From positions 1 to 61,948 of the forward strand of contig JNEM01014786.1 in the NCBI GenBank assembly GCA_000697335.1: DNA of 61,948 nucleotides, written 5' to 3'. The first letter of the stretch is position 1. Every line of letters starts with the position of its first letter. A model generated the notes under the pieces. The model worked only from the letters and a program-made list of their open reading frames with translations, was not told the DNA's origin and ran no database searches. The translations under genes and the position numbers were made by a program. This document shows positions 1 through 12,121 of the stretch, in pieces. This DNA comes from Conidiobolus incongruus B7586. Its lineage: Eukaryota > Entomophthoromycota > Entomophthoromycetes > Entomophthorales > Conidiobolaceae.

Positions 1-1182
1 TTTTTTTTTTTATTAAAATATTTTGATTTTAAAATTTATACTTAAATTTAATTATATTTAAATTATATTATAATTATCAAAAGGTTTTAATTTTTGTATC
101 TTTAAAACTTAACTATAAACTTTTTAAAATCATTTAAAACTTGTAAATAACTTATAAAGATAGTGCTTTATCTAAAACTACCATATATTGTTAGATTTGT
201 GATTTTAAAGCTAGAAAAAATATTATTTAAAATTTACTAAAATCTAAAAGATTAATTTCTACTATTATTTATTAATTTATTAATAAAGTAAAAAAATATA
301 TTAAAATATACCTTTTTATTTTTATTAGAAAATAATTAAAGTAATTTAATATTAATTATACAAGCATATTATATTTACTTAAGTTTAAACTTAAATTAAT
401 TAATAAAAATATAAAATAGATATTTTATAATTTATTAGAAGCTTAAAAGAAAATTAAAATAGCTATAGCTAAATTAAACTTATTAAAGTATAACTAAAAA
501 TAAAAGCTTTTATAGTGAATACTTATAATTAATGAATTTTAAATTCCTTTATATAATCTTTTACTTAAAAATAAAACAAGATATTAAGTTAAGTTAAATC
601 ATTCCTTTTCATAAATTCTAATGAATAAATATTTTAAATATAAGTAAATGTTAATTATTGTAATAAATTATAATGATATATAGTTTTCTTATTTAATACC
701 TCTAGGAAAATTAATTAATAGTAAGTTATATATTATTTTTTTAAATAAAATAATTTCTAAATAGTGTTCTCAATATAAATTAAAAATATTTATTAATTTG
801 CATAATAATTATAAAATATATAAAACTAAAGCTATAAAAGATTTTTATATAAAAAAATTAGAGGGAGTTACTATATCTAGTATATTCACTTAATTATAAC
901 CTATATGATTATAATGGTTTTAGATATTTAAAAAAACAGCTTGTAAGAAAAAATATTCCTGCAAACAAATTAAATTTGTTTGTAAAATATCAAATTTCAG
1001 TCTTTAATAAAAAGAATTGTTTTTTAGGTATTAGAAGCCTACTAAAGATATAGAAAAAAATTATTAATAATAAAAAAGGCTTTTAATTTTATATTATTCA
1101 TTAATTTCTATATATTATTTATTAATTTATTTGTTTAATTTTAAATTTAAAATTATGCCATTATTTAATTTCTACACTAATA
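1..1182 (+). mobile_element. Tc1/mariner-like transposon fossil, copy A (cut by window edge)
   Basis: This stretch aligns along its length with the other AT-rich copies in the window (10824, 22475, 31873, 48834 and, reversed, 43784). The family is a Tc1/mariner DNA transposon by the criteria described under the 22475 copy. Compared with the copy at 48834 about 140 bp of the left end lies outside the window. The right end keeps the inverted-repeat core (ATGCCATTATTTAATTTC) and stops at ...CTAATA. The transposase frame is lost to many stops; this is a dead, AT-decayed copy. The stretch near 720-760 preserves the unoccupied version of the site where a second element sits in the 48834 copy. Confidence 0.75.
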
Positions 1183-1183
1183 T

Positions 1184-1300
1184 TAATTAATATAATAGAT
1201 TTTCATTATTTAATTTAAGTTTAGGTTATTAAATATTAATCAAGTTATTAGTAAAATTATAAATGTTTTTGATTATATAACTTACTTTTATAAGTTAGTA
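1184..1300 (+). mobile_element. Decayed right half of a Tc1-type MITE
   Basis: About 117 bp matching the right-hand part of the intact MITE at 49703-50194, including the shared block ATTAATCAAGTTATTAGTAA and the worn terminus TTATAAGTTAGTA where the fresh copy has TTGTGGGTCAGTG. A TA follows directly, as expected for the target duplication. The left half, including the transposase tail, is missing and the fragment abuts the right end of Tc1 copy A. Confidence 0.6.
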
Positions 1301-4300
1301 TATTATAATTATTAAATGAAATAATAACATTTAAAAAATACTTTAAAAATTATATTTTAATTTAAATAAATGAAATTCAATTATATTTAAAAGTTTTGTA
1401 TTAAATAATATATTTTAATTTTAATAATAATTTTAAAAGAAATAAAATATTGATGTAGAAAATTATTATATAATAATTAACCAAAATTTTTGATATTTTT
1501 ATATAACATATTTCAATCATATTATTATAAAATTTAAAGGTATAGTCAAATTTGGTTTATAAATAATTAATATATTAAATAAATATAATTAATTATAAAT
1601 CATATTAATTAAAAAACTGATAATAAAAAATTTATATAAATTTATTGTCATGAAATTTTAATTAATATTTAATAAAAGATATTAATCTAAAAAATTATAT
1701 ATATTTATTGTTTAAGCGTGTATTATATATAATATTGATTTTTAATTAATATGTAACAATATTAATAAAATATTAATATTTATGAAAATTGATTTTTGAG
1801 AAGATCTCTTAGTTAAAATATAATAAAACTATTCTATTTCATTGAAATGAAATTATAATATTTATCAATAAGAGTATATTAAATGATTATACAAAAATTA
1901 TTTTATTTTGGAAGAATTTTTAATTAATATTATGTTTTTTATTCTGATGTTATTGTTAGATTATCAAAATGCAAGAATTTTAAGATTAATAAATTAATTT
2001 AAACTCAACTTTATATCTTAAATTTAATTAATATATATCTGATATATACTTTATATTATATATTTGCTTCAAAAACATTGTAATTTAATTTGATGAAAGT
2101 ATAATACTAATGGAATTAAGAAATATATTTATCTATAATGTTTTATTTAAATAAGTTTTAATGATTATTTTAATGTATTTATAGATTATATTATATCTTG
2201 ATCAAAGGCCATTATAAAAAGCATAATTTATTGGCATAAACAGTTTGATAATAAATTAACATATTTTCATATAAGGTAATAGAAGTCATAAATTTAAGAT
2301 AATATAGCATTAAAACTAAGAGGATTTGGAGATATATAAATGAAAATTGATTAAAATTAACTGAATTTTTATAGTTTTTATCCCAACTTTAAAGACTATA
2401 TTAATAAAGTTGACAACGAAATATGATCTATGAAAATTACTACTAATAAAGCACTTAAACAATTAATTGCAGTTAGAAAAAAGGTTATTTTTAATAATCA
2501 ATTAAATTAGAACTTTATCAAAATCACTTCTTCAATCTGTAAATTGTATTATAATTTAATTCATTGAATGTTCCTCATTTTAGATTAGAAATAGGGCTAA
2601 AATTTTGCCATCTTTTTATTTGAAATATTAATTAGAAATTGATATTAGTAAATAATTTGATTTTAAACAATGTTATTGGAACTGTTAATATATAAACTAT
2701 AATCTAAAAGGTTTGTTATTTTAGTTCCTTAATATTTTTAATTTATATATTCGAAATTTCACTTTGTTTCCAATCCATATCTAATTATGAAAATATATTC
2801 AATTTATGTTTTATAATAGTATTTGAAATTTAATGATTTAGTATATTGAATTTCATTTTTTTATTTCATTAATTTAAATGAAGTTTAATATTTATTATGA
2901 TAATAGAGATCTTAGTATATTTATAAATTAAATATACTTCAAATCTAATTAGTAATATACTAATAAGGATATATACTCAAATAGGACAAACTATATCATA
3001 TTGCTGAATTTGATACATTTCTAAATGTTAAGAAAATATAAATATATCAAATTGAAATCTATTATTGAATAATTGTTCAATACAATTAGTATAGATCAAA
3101 TAATTAAAATTAGAATTTCAATATATATATATATATATATATATATTTAATAATTAAATTAATTAAATAATTTCAATCTATACATTATATTTTTATATAA
3201 AATTGAAAATCATAGTTTGAATATAAAATATTATATATACCAATTTCATAATTTTGTAACTAAGGATCATTGATACTATAAAAATTTATATAAATTTGAA
3301 TCGACTTAATATACATGGTCTTGTATTTCAGTGATTTTTATATGAACATATCTATTATTTATAGCATTTATTAAAATTACAGCATTATAAAATATGTCTT
3401 ATATTGATATTGTTAATTATATAATTATGATTAATAAATGAAATTTGAATATTTAAATTATTAGATGAATTTAAAATCAAGAATTATATTAGATAATGTT
3501 TTATTAAAAAATAAAATGTAATAAAAGAATAAAATAATTTTCACTATTTATGAATAAAATATTATACTAAAGGTGATATATTTTTATTATCTATTCTATT
3601 TATTTATATTTCACTATATATTCGAAATATTTATATTTTGATGATATATAATATTATGTATTAAAATTAATACACAGTATAATTTCAGTTCAATACTCGA
3701 TCATTTTCATAATTAGTAAATCAAATTATTCAATATAGACTTATATATTATAACAAACTAAAATAAATTAAGTAATACCGTTTATATTAAAATAATTTTA
3801 TTAGATTTGAAATTTCTAGTTAGATAATTTAATAGCTAGGATATTTTATTATTGAAAATTCCTTAATAAAAATATATATTAATATATATAATTTAAAATT
3901 ATAATATCTTATATTAGATTTTGAACAAAGTATAAATGAAAAAAGTTTATATAATATTTTTATATTTTCTATTGGCATCTCTATGAAAGTTAATCTTAGG
4001 TCCAAATAAGTATAATGCGTAATTGACATAGAAGTTTAGATATAAATCCATCCAAAAAACAAATAATTTTATATAATCACAATAATGAAAAAAAGAGAAA
4101 ATCATTTTAATAAGATCAGAGAATAAATAAATTTTCATTTAGTAGTCAATGCTATTAATGATTTCATTTAATCTTTAAAATCAACATTGTAAATTCCTAT
4201 TAATGGATTTTAATAAAAGAAGTAAAAATATGGAATATGAAATTAATTTTCAATTTAATTGAAAGGAAATCAATTTATTGATTTCAATAAATAGTTAAAA

Positions 4301-4301
4301 A
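1301..4301. other. Gene-free AT-rich DNA
   Basis: About 3 kb with no coding-like composition on either strand, no tRNA, and no repeat I could match elsewhere in the window. A perfect AT dinucleotide run lies at 3121-3146. The short open frames here are chance products of AT-rich sequence. Confidence 0.6.
3121..3146. repeat. (AT)13 microsatellite
   Basis: Uninterrupted AT dinucleotide tract in gene-free DNA. Confidence 0.9.
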
Positions 4302-5450
4302 TTAGGCAGAAATTCCATTAAATCCGAGAGAATTGGGAGTTTGAGTGTTGAATCCAGTGATGGCATTCTTGGTGGCCAAAGACTTAAGCTTGGCATCAAC
4401 TTCACTGGCTGGAGTACCTTGAGAGAGAACAGTAGCAGCTAAACCAGCAACGTGGGGACAGGCCATAGAAGTACCAGAGATTGATCTAGTAGCAGTGTTG
4501 GATCCAATCCAAGCTGACAAAACGTTGACACCAGGAGCCAAAATATCAACACATTTACCGTGGTTGGAGAAGGAAGCTTTTCTGTCATTAACATCGGTAG
4601 CACCAACTGTGATGGCTTCAGGAGCACCAGCAGGAGAGTAGTTACAAGCATCACGGTTGTCGTTACCAGCAGCAACAACAGCAACAACTCCCTTGTTAAC
4701 AGCATCAGCAATAGCCTTATTCAAAGAAGAGCTGGCACCACCTCCCAAACTCATGGAGATGACGTTACCATTGGTACCACTAGCATTTTCAACAGCCCAA
4801 TTGACACCAGCAATAACACCAGCATTAGTACCATAACCATCATCACCCAAAACTTTGACAGCGAAGATTTTAGCTTTCTTGGCAACACCATAGGTAGTGC
4901 CAGCAATGGTACCAGCACAGTGAGTACCGTGACCATGCTTATCTTCATCAGTAGCATCTTCGGCGGTGGTAGTACCCCAGACAGCGCGACCTCCGAAATC
5001 TTCATGATTTACATTAACACCAGTGTCTAAAACGAATATATTAACACCTTCACCAGCATTATCTTCATAGTTGTAGGTGTAGGGAGCAGAACCGAGCTTA
5101 GCACGTTGGCTAACACGAGCAAGACCCCAAGGAGCATTGGATTGACTTCCAATAGCCTTCATAACTTGATCTTGTTCAACAGCTTCAACATGAGGGAGTT
5201 GTTTGACCTTAGCCAAAGTGGCTTCATCAAGCTTGGCAGCAATACCATTGAAAACGGCGTTATATTTGTGCAAAATTTTGTTGTTACCATCACGGGTAGT
5301 GAAAACATCGGCGACAGCTTGGACTTGAGCATCAAAATCCATACGACTGTTCTTGTTGAAAGAGACGATATATCTATCTTTAATAACTTGACCTTCGATC
5401 AAGGAAGCAACTAAAATAGTGAAAGTGGCAAAGACAGTAGTGAATTGCAT
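4302..5450 (-). CDS. Secreted subtilisin-like serine protease (S8A, proteinase K type), clade A
   Basis: A 382-residue secreted endopeptidase. Residues 1-20 form a signal peptide ending ASLIEG; about 25-100 form the I9 propeptide that folds and blocks the enzyme until it is removed; the rest is the S8 catalytic domain. The triad is visible as Asp142 (VLDTGVN), His174 (HGHGTHCAG) and Ser328 (GTSMACPH), with the oxyanion-hole Asn263 (AAGNDN). The length fits a one-domain fungal subtilase with no C-terminal extension. The start is the only sensible one: it opens the signal peptide and lies about 58 bp from a TATA box. Base composition is far richer in GC than the flanks. Close paralogues are at 15125 and 27643; it shares a near-identical DNA tract with 15125 (about codons 155-175) that 27643 lacks. 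Expected role is extracellular protein degradation; substrate unknown. Confidence 0.95.
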   Translation of the reverse strand: MQFTTVFATFTILVASLIEGQVIKDRYIVSFNKNSRMDFDAQVQAVADVFTTRDGNNKILHKYNAVFNGIAAKLDEATLAKVKQLPHVEAVEQDQVMKAIGSQSNAPWGLARVSQRAKLGSAPYTYNYEDNAGEGVNIFVLDTGVNVNHEDFGGRAVWGTTTAEDATDEDKHGHGTHCAGTIAGTTYGVAKKAKIFAVKVLGDDGYGTNAGVIAGVNWAVENASGTNGNVISMSLGGGASSSLNKAIADAVNKGVVAVVAAGNDNRDACNYSPAGAPEAITVGATDVNDRKASFSNHGKCVDILAPGVNVLSAWIGSNTATRSISGTSMACPHVAGLAATVLSQGTPASEVDAKLKSLATKNAITGFNTQTPNSLGFNGISA

Positions 5451-5507
5451 ATTGATTTAATAATAAATAAATATTTGGTTATTGATGTATTTTTTATTGA
5501 AAGGTTA

Positions 5508-5517
5508 GCTTATATAG
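5508..5517 (-). promoter_or_regulatory. TATA box of the 4302 protease gene
   Basis: Reads TATATAAGCT on the minus strand, about 58 bp before the ATG, matching the spacing of the equivalent elements at 16332 and 28857 upstream of the paralogues. Confidence 0.6.
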
Positions 5518-5559
5518 ACTGAATCGCTCTGTGGGATAATACTATGTTACAAGTCACCT

Positions 5560-6950
5560 GAATAAATGCCGCATCTATAAATAATAATTTTATTAAATTG
5601 ATTCCTTCGAATTTGGAAAATAATTCTCCAATTAATTGAAAATTCAATTTAATTTGCATACTCAAGTGACTTAATATCATCACTTCAAGTGCCGGCAGTT
5701 AACCAAATAAGATTAATTATTTCAATCTATCTAATTGATTTAATATTCATGATAAAAGGATCAAAAAATTTAATCTATATAAATTAAAAATTTTAATATT
5801 CCAAAAATCATAAGGTTAGATGTATCTTGATGGGTCACCTTAAACTAGTAATATGTTATTTTCAATTTAGACCACCTAATCGCCTTTGTCTAAAAAGTAA
5901 ATTGCTTATCTTTGAATAGATAATATTAAATTATTTAATTAATATTTGACCAAATCATATGTTTCTATATTCACTCAAATATTATAAAATTGATGAAAAT
6001 TTGATAAATTTAGATATAATTTATCAAATTCACATTGAGATTATTATATATAGTCAGAGTTGATACCTATTATATCAATAAAACAATATACTATAGATTC
6101 GATTATGAGTTATATAAATCAAATGATCTTTTTCAAATATTTTTATTATAACATGTTAATATTTTAGCAGGAATTTATTGGGCTTTAATCAATTAATGTA
6201 TCCTTTTCATAAATATTTTTAAGGTTATCATAATTAATGTTTCAAATTGCAACTTAGAAATCATAGTATTAACCTGATTATAAAATTCAAAAACAAATTT
6301 TTAAAAAAAATATAAAATCAATTATTTTATTTGAAAATTGATTTAACATATGATCAAGGTTAATTTTAGTCTTTAAAATTATTTATAATCAATGCTTATC
6401 TACAAATCATATTGATTATATTAAAGGTATTAATTGAACTTTAAATATAATTATTCGAAATTAGAAAATATGGCAATACTTGATATATATATATATATAT
6501 ATATAATGAATTTTTATTATTAATTAACATAACTATTTTTATATAGTGAATATTTTTTTAATAATTTGTAAAATAATTTTCTGAAAAATCAACAAAATTA
6601 AAAATTTGCTTCATATCATTTTAATATCAATTAATGATGAAGGTATGAAAGTTTTATTATAATAAACAAATACATGAAAGTATCCCTGACACTGGATAAA
6701 GTAAAACTTAACATCATTCAAGTAATTGTGACTCTTTGATTAAAATCATAATCCAATACTTATTGGCTTTCGGGATTTAAAATAATTACAGTATCTTGGG
6801 AACAAAGTTATTGAAAGGAAATAGATCGGAAATGTAATCCAAGGAAGATTTATGAGATATAGGATCATTAGGAGATTATTTGTCAAAATCAGATCGCTGA
6901 GATCAACTATATCAGTCCTTTCACTATCTCTTTTATAGGGGGCATGCATT
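5560..6950. other. Gene-free AT-rich DNA
   Basis: No coding signal or repeat match seen apart from an AT run at 6483-6504. Short open frames at the right edge (6746-6949) are not convincing as a gene on their own. Confidence 0.5.
6483..6504. repeat. AT dinucleotide run
   Basis: Uninterrupted AT microsatellite. Confidence 0.85.
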
Positions 6951-7610
6951 TTATATTATTAGTTGGTAACTTGTGTAACCAATCAATGATGCTGATTGGG
7001 ACTGCTTCAATCATTATCAGAGAATGCTACTCAAATGTAGATGTAGGGAAAAAAGGTTCATATCAAGGGAGAAAAAAGGAAACTTGAGTGAGAGTGAGTC
7101 ACCGGGCTCGCGACAATATTATCAGTATTATTAAAAATAAAATTGAAAATGAATTTATTATCAATATAATCTAATGATTTAAAAATTATAAATAGATCTT
7201 TTGCAATTATTATCAAAAAACCAAAAAGGTAAAAGATAATTTTCAATTTATTTGTATAGGTGATCTAAACACTACTTGAGGGAGCTGTGTTCTGATCAAG
7301 ATTAGTAAAGGTAGGTACTCCAGGATATTCGGCCATAACCTAGGTTGAAAGAAAGTTTATTGATTATGCCAAATAGCAGAGAGGACCCAGATTGAATATA
7401 TTGTACCATATTTCACTCATATTCCACGTTATTATAAAATAGACCGAATAAAGTGATGTCGGAGTTACTGCGGTGGCTTGGCCGAATAGCCAATTAACGA
7501 GTGAGGAGCAAGTCTATATGCAAGGGAGGAATGATGATTATATTGAGTTGGTGTAAGGATACTTGATAAGAATAGAGGTTCCCGTTTCGTAACGATATGA
7601 TTGAGGATTT
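6950..7610 (-). other. Higher-GC island with a possible first exon
   Basis: Two patches (about 6950-7110 and 7255-7610) are clearly less AT-rich than their surroundings. On the minus strand an ATG at 7339 opens a short frame starting MAEYPGVPTFTNLDQ with ordinary host-like codon use, closed by a stop 23 codons in; a TATA-like stretch (TATTTTATAATAA) lies about 90-100 bp upstream. A splice donor before that stop would make it exon 1 of a split gene, with later exons perhaps in 7110-6760, but I see no donor of good quality and no protein family. It may equally be a decayed gene or a repeat not otherwise present here. Confidence 0.3.
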
Positions 7611-7619
7611 TTATCTTTA

Positions 7620-8808
7620 TCTTGCTAATTGATCAATTGAATCTTTTCAATATGGATATTATCATCTTCATAAACTATTTAATCTAATATACAATATAGG
7701 TTATGATATTAAAAAATTTATTAATTATTATTTGAGCGATGGAATTCCTAGTGGAACAGTAGCTTTGAAGTACGAGGAGTCTGTTTAGGAGGTTAGATTG
7801 CCTGAAAGTGGTAATTTTTCAAAAGATAATAAATCTGATAAAAAAATTGTATCTTGATAGTTTAGTATGCTAATTTAAGATCCCGTTCAAACTTTTCAAA
7901 TTCATATATAATTACAATTCAGATGGTAAAAAAACATTGAAAGTTTGATTAATGAAGTTAAGGTATCGAATGTGATGTTAAATATGTTGATTTTAATTAT
8001 ATCTTTTATACTTGTTAATTATTGAGGTTTGATCAATTTTGAAAACACCCATACTTTTGATAGTGGCTGCTAAATAACACTACCTTAAAAAAGATAAGCT
8101 TATCAAATAAAGTATTATTTTGAATAATTAAAGCGGAATCTCTGCAAGCTGTGATTTGATAAAATATACCGTACACAACCGCCAATATTTAATTAATACA
8201 AAGTTTGATAATTCAATATAATAATTTAAAATATATGGATCAATGCTACAACTGATAAATATTTTTAAGTAACTGTGAAAAATTGTTAAATTTCAGTATC
8301 AGAAACTGTATTATATATTATATATTATATCTAAATCCAGGTTCGATATATAATTTTTTGGAAATATATATGATGTTACTACTTAGAATTATTATATAAC
8401 CTATAAAATAGTTCAAAATATTGCATTAATGATTTTCATTGTCTCTAATTGAAAAACAAAGTTTTATCAGATAAAGTTGAAAAAACATTGAGCTTGTAGT
8501 ATTTATTGAATAAATAATTAAAACATTATTATTTTAAATACTAAAAATATGATTCAACTGATTTGATAAACTATATGATTATATATCTGAAAATCAATAT
8601 ATTAAAAAATCAATCTTTTGAAACCAGTCCCTTGAATCAAATCATATAATATAATTATCCCATAATTTAAAGGTCTTATATATAATCTAACTATATTTCA
8701 TCAAAATAATTAATTGTGAAATTAACACATTTATTCATATCAATTTTAATTAATTCAAAAATCATTAATTATTTAATTTATACATAATACTAAACATAAT
8801 ATTCAGAT
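7620..8808. other. Gene-free region and TRAPPC13-like upstream DNA
   Basis: Mostly AT-rich with a small less-AT-rich patch near 7735-7825 that carries no long frame. The last 100 bp or so must hold the promoter of the gene at 8809; no distinctive element stands out. Confidence 0.4.
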
Positions 8809-10083
8809 ATGACAGAAGTTACCTCAGAGCATAATGGAGGGCAATTGCTATCTTTAAAAGTAATGAAAATGTCTCGGCCAACACTTGAATTACAAGGTAC
8901 GACAGATCCCAAGCTGAATACACCGCCATTACTATATCTTCCTCAGCAGTTTGGAAATGTTTACTTGGGGGAAACTTTCTCTTGTTACTTATCTGTGAAT
9001 AATGATGCATCTGTTCCTGTACGTCAGATGACACTAAAGGCCGAACTTCAAACATCTACACAGAAATTCTCACTTTCAGATACTACACTAACTCCCCACC
9101 CAGATATGCTTCCAGGTCATTGTGCGCCACTAGTAATTCATCATGAGATTAAAGAGTTGGGAATTCATATCTTGATCTGCTCCGTACATTACGTCACACC
9201 TGAAGGTGAACGTAAATTTTTCCGCAAATTTTATCGCTTCCAAGTGTTGAATCCTCTCGCCGTCAAGACAAAAGCCCACTCGACAAAATCGGGACAAGTG
9301 TTCCTTGAAGTCCAGATTTCTAATGTATCTCAAACTCCCATGTATTTGGAGCGATTGAGATTAGATCCTTATCAAAACTGGCACTCCCAAGATTTGAATT
9401 ACTTTGTTGGAAGAGATGGCCAAATTGAGGGCAATGTTTTTGACGAATATGGATATTTACCATGTCATGCCACGCGCCAATACTTGTACAAGCTCACACC
9501 AAAGGAACCTCTGAACAATGAAGCTCTCATAGCCAATCAGCTTGGCAAGTTGGATATCGCCTGGCGTACTGAATTAGGCGCAATGGGCCGTCTACAAACC
9601 TCCCAGCTCACCCGAAGATCTCCTGTGCTTGATCTGATTGAAATGAAACCTACCTCGATCCCGTCTAATATTTATCTTGAGCAACCTTTTACAATGAAAT
9701 GTCGTATTCAAAATAGGTCACCCTATAAAATGGATCTAACATTGAGTGGCGTAAGAGCTAAAATGGGCAGTGTTCTTTTAAGCGGTAATCTCACGAAATA
9801 CATAGGAATGCTCGAAGTTAATAGTGGTATTGATATTGAATTGGAATGGTTAGCGCTCAGTCCAGGGCCTCATAAAGTAGGAGGATTGAGGTTTTGGGAT
9901 AATATTAAAGAGACTTTTTACGATGTCGATGTTCTAACTGAGATCAATGTCATGGTCAATCGAGTTGAAGAATTCGATGGTGGGCTTTTAACTTCAGACT
10001 CCATAGAAAATTCTCTTAAAGTAAATAATGATCAGTTTGAAAAGGTTCAGACAGAGGTGGTTATTGAATCATCGAATTCTTGA
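8809..10083 (+). CDS. TRAPPC13: TRAPPC13-like subunit of the TRAPP vesicle-tethering complex
   Basis: A 424-residue cytosolic protein of the TRAPPC13 (DUF974) family. In the TRAPP complex at the Golgi this subunit helps tether transport vesicles and regulate Rab GTPase activation. From memory of the animal protein, about 417 residues, several blocks line up in order: LSLKVMKMSRPTL near the start, LPQQFGNVYLGETFSCYLSV at about 45-65, IHHEIKELGIHILICSVHY at about 114-132, FFRKFYRFQVLNPL around 143-156, RQYLYKLTP near 228 and GRLQTSQLTR near 263-272. Full length, no intron needed, no signal peptide. It is one of only two housekeeping genes in the window and gives a chromosomal anchor. The family is absent from Saccharomyces cerevisiae as far as I know, which fits a non-yeast fungus. 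Confidence 0.93.
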   Translation: MTEVTSEHNGGQLLSLKVMKMSRPTLELQGTTDPKLNTPPLLYLPQQFGNVYLGETFSCYLSVNNDASVPVRQMTLKAELQTSTQKFSLSDTTLTPHPDMLPGHCAPLVIHHEIKELGIHILICSVHYVTPEGERKFFRKFYRFQVLNPLAVKTKAHSTKSGQVFLEVQISNVSQTPMYLERLRLDPYQNWHSQDLNYFVGRDGQIEGNVFDEYGYLPCHATRQYLYKLTPKEPLNNEALIANQLGKLDIAWRTELGAMGRLQTSQLTRRSPVLDLIEMKPTSIPSNIYLEQPFTMKCRIQNRSPYKMDLTLSGVRAKMGSVLLSGNLTKYIGMLEVNSGIDIELEWLALSPGPHKVGGLRFWDNIKETFYDVDVLTEINVMVNRVEEFDGGLLTSDSIENSLKVNNDQFEKVQTEVVIESSNS

Positions 10084-10569
10084 ATGAATTAATTTTATGT
10101 CGTTTAATATATTCTATATTTATTTTATAATTAAATTAATTAACTATAACTTCAAAGTTATCTAGAACCCTAAATTCAGCACTTAATTCAAACACTAAAC
10201 AATAAATCTTATTTTTCGCTACATAATTTATTTCAATCATCAAAAATAAAAATTTTAAATATTATTGTTTTATATTTTTATTAATCTAATTTCACATAAT
10301 CTCTAAATCAAAATTGAAAATTTGTCAATAATTAAAACTAATTACCTGTTTAATAAATATAAAATATATTGAATAATTAAAATTGTAAATGATTAAAAAT
10401 CATAAAAATAATTGATATTTAATTGAAATTACTTGTAACAAATATGAAAATAGAATAATTTTGTAGTGATATATTCAAATAGTATTTATAGGAATTTCTT
10501 TAAACAAATTGAATAATTTCGAATAAATAGGATTTAAATTGTTATTAATTTTGAAAAAAGCAAATTCAA
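10084..10569. other. Spacer between TRAPPC13-like gene and tRNA
   Basis: AT-rich spacer with no gene or matched repeat. Confidence 0.5.
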
Positions 10570-10642
10570 GCCCCTATGGCCCAATGGATAAGGCATCGGA
10601 CTTCTAATCCGGGGATTCTGGGTTCGATCCCCAGTAGGGGTG
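10570..10642 (+). tRNA. tRNA-Arg (anticodon TCT), no intron
   Basis: Full cloverleaf can be drawn: acceptor GCCCCTA paired with TAGGGGT (first pair a G-T wobble), T8, D-arm with AATGGATAA loop, anticodon stem TCGGA/TCCGG (first pair T-G wobble) with loop CTTCTAA giving anticodon TCT, T-arm CTGGG-TTCGATC-CCCAG. The internal A and B boxes (TGGCCCAATGGATAA, GGTTCGATCC) are intact. TCT reads AGA codons, which suit an AT-rich genome. A T-run from about 10649 fits a polymerase III terminator. Confidence 0.95.
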
Positions 10643-10823
10643 TTAGTATTTTTTCATTGTTTTTATTATTAATTCTTTTTCCTTTATCCATCGTTTTTGT
10701 TAATATCATCAATTACAATTACTGTTTTATTTCATATTTTTGTTCAATTATTATTAAATAAACAACTCTAATACAATATTTAAAAATCATTAAAACTATT
10801 AATGGTTTAACTCAATAACATTT

Positions 10824-10931
10824 TATTACTTTGGAATTACGAAAATGCGAAATCTTTTGTTTTCTAATTCTTTAAACACATTATTAGTTTCATCAAAAAT
10901 GATATATATGAAAATACATAGTTTTAAACTT

Positions 10932-10966
<35 letters not shown>

Positions 10967-12121
10967 TTGTGTGTATTTATTTATTAATAACTTTTCTTTT
11001 GAAAATTTATTATTTAATTTAATTATGCTAATATGAATTAATAATTATGAGAAGTTTTTTATTTTAATACTTTAGAACTTAACAATAAACCTTATAAAAA
11101 TCATTTAAGATCTAATAATAACTTTTAAAGATGATGCTTTATTTCAATTAATTATTTTTATTAGGTCAATTACTATGAAACTAAAAAATACTATTTAAAA
11201 TTTATTAAAATCTATTAAACCAACTTATTTTTTTAATTATTAATAAAGAAAAAAAATCAATTGAAAAATATATTCTTGTTTTAATATAAGAGTTATAAAA
11301 GTATTTTATTATTAATTATATAGAAATATTATATATATTGAAGTTGAAACTGAGATTAAGAAACAAAAATATAAAATAAATAATTTATATTTTAATTAAA
11401 GCTTAAAATAGATAAAATAGTTAAAATAAATAAAATCTACCAAGGTATAGTTAAAAGCCAAGATTATATATTGAATTATTACCATTAATAAATTATAATC
11501 TTTTTATATAATACCATTATAAAGCATTAATTAAAATATTTAGTTAAAATAATACCTTTTATATATTTTAATATATAAATATTATATTCATAAGTATATA
11601 TTAATTGTTATAATAGGTTATAATTAATTATAATATCACATGTTTTTTTATCTTTGAAGGAAAATCAATTATTAATAAGTTTTATATTGATTTTTTAAAA
11701 TAAATTATTTTTGATTAATATTTTATTTATAATTTAAGATATTTTTCTTTTTTACAATAGTTATAAAATAAATAAAACTATTCTCAATAACTTTTAATTA
11801 AAATAAACTAAAAGAAGATATCATATTTAGTATATTCACTATATTATAACTTATATAATTATAATTGCTTTTGGTAATTAAAGAATCAGCTTATAAAAAA
11901 GAAAATTCTTGCAAATAAATTTAATTAGTTTGTGAAGCATCAAATTTTAATCCTTAATATAAAAAACTATTTTTTAAGGGTTAAAAGTTTTTTAAAAATA
12001 TGGTAAAAATTTATTAAAAAAGTGAGTATTAATTTTATATTATTAATTTTTTTGTAAATTATATATTATGATATTTTTTTCAATGTCAAAATCTTCTGAT
12101 TATCTAAATTCTAGAGTTATA
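10824..12121 (+). mobile_element. Tc1/mariner-like transposon fossil, copy B
   Basis: About 1.3 kb. The left end TATTACTTTGGAATTACGAA matches the left ends at 48834 and 31873, and the right end finishes ...TAGAGTTATA like the copy at 22475. Inside, the decayed catalytic-region block (about 11820-11990) follows the same order as in the other copies. The frame is broken throughout. It carries a TA/TG microsatellite near its left end and lies only about 180 bp from the tRNA gene. Confidence 0.75.
10932..10973. repeat. Compound (TA)n(TG)n microsatellite
   Basis: A TA run passing into a TG run, inside the left part of Tc1 copy B. The TG portion is the only such tract in the window. Confidence 0.85.

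Noticed and set aside
3829-4138. Two short minus-strand frames downstream of the 4302 gene
   Set aside because: Chance frames; no coding composition.
4439-5414. Several long open frames overlapping the 4302 protease on both strands
   Set aside because: They follow from the codon use of the real gene (leucine- and serine-rich shadows) and lack any family features. The same holds for shadow frames over 15125, 27643, 34748, 42221 and 51515.
10576-10761. 61-codon open frame on the plus strand
   Set aside because: Its first third is the tRNA-Arg gene read as protein; the rest is AT-rich spacer.
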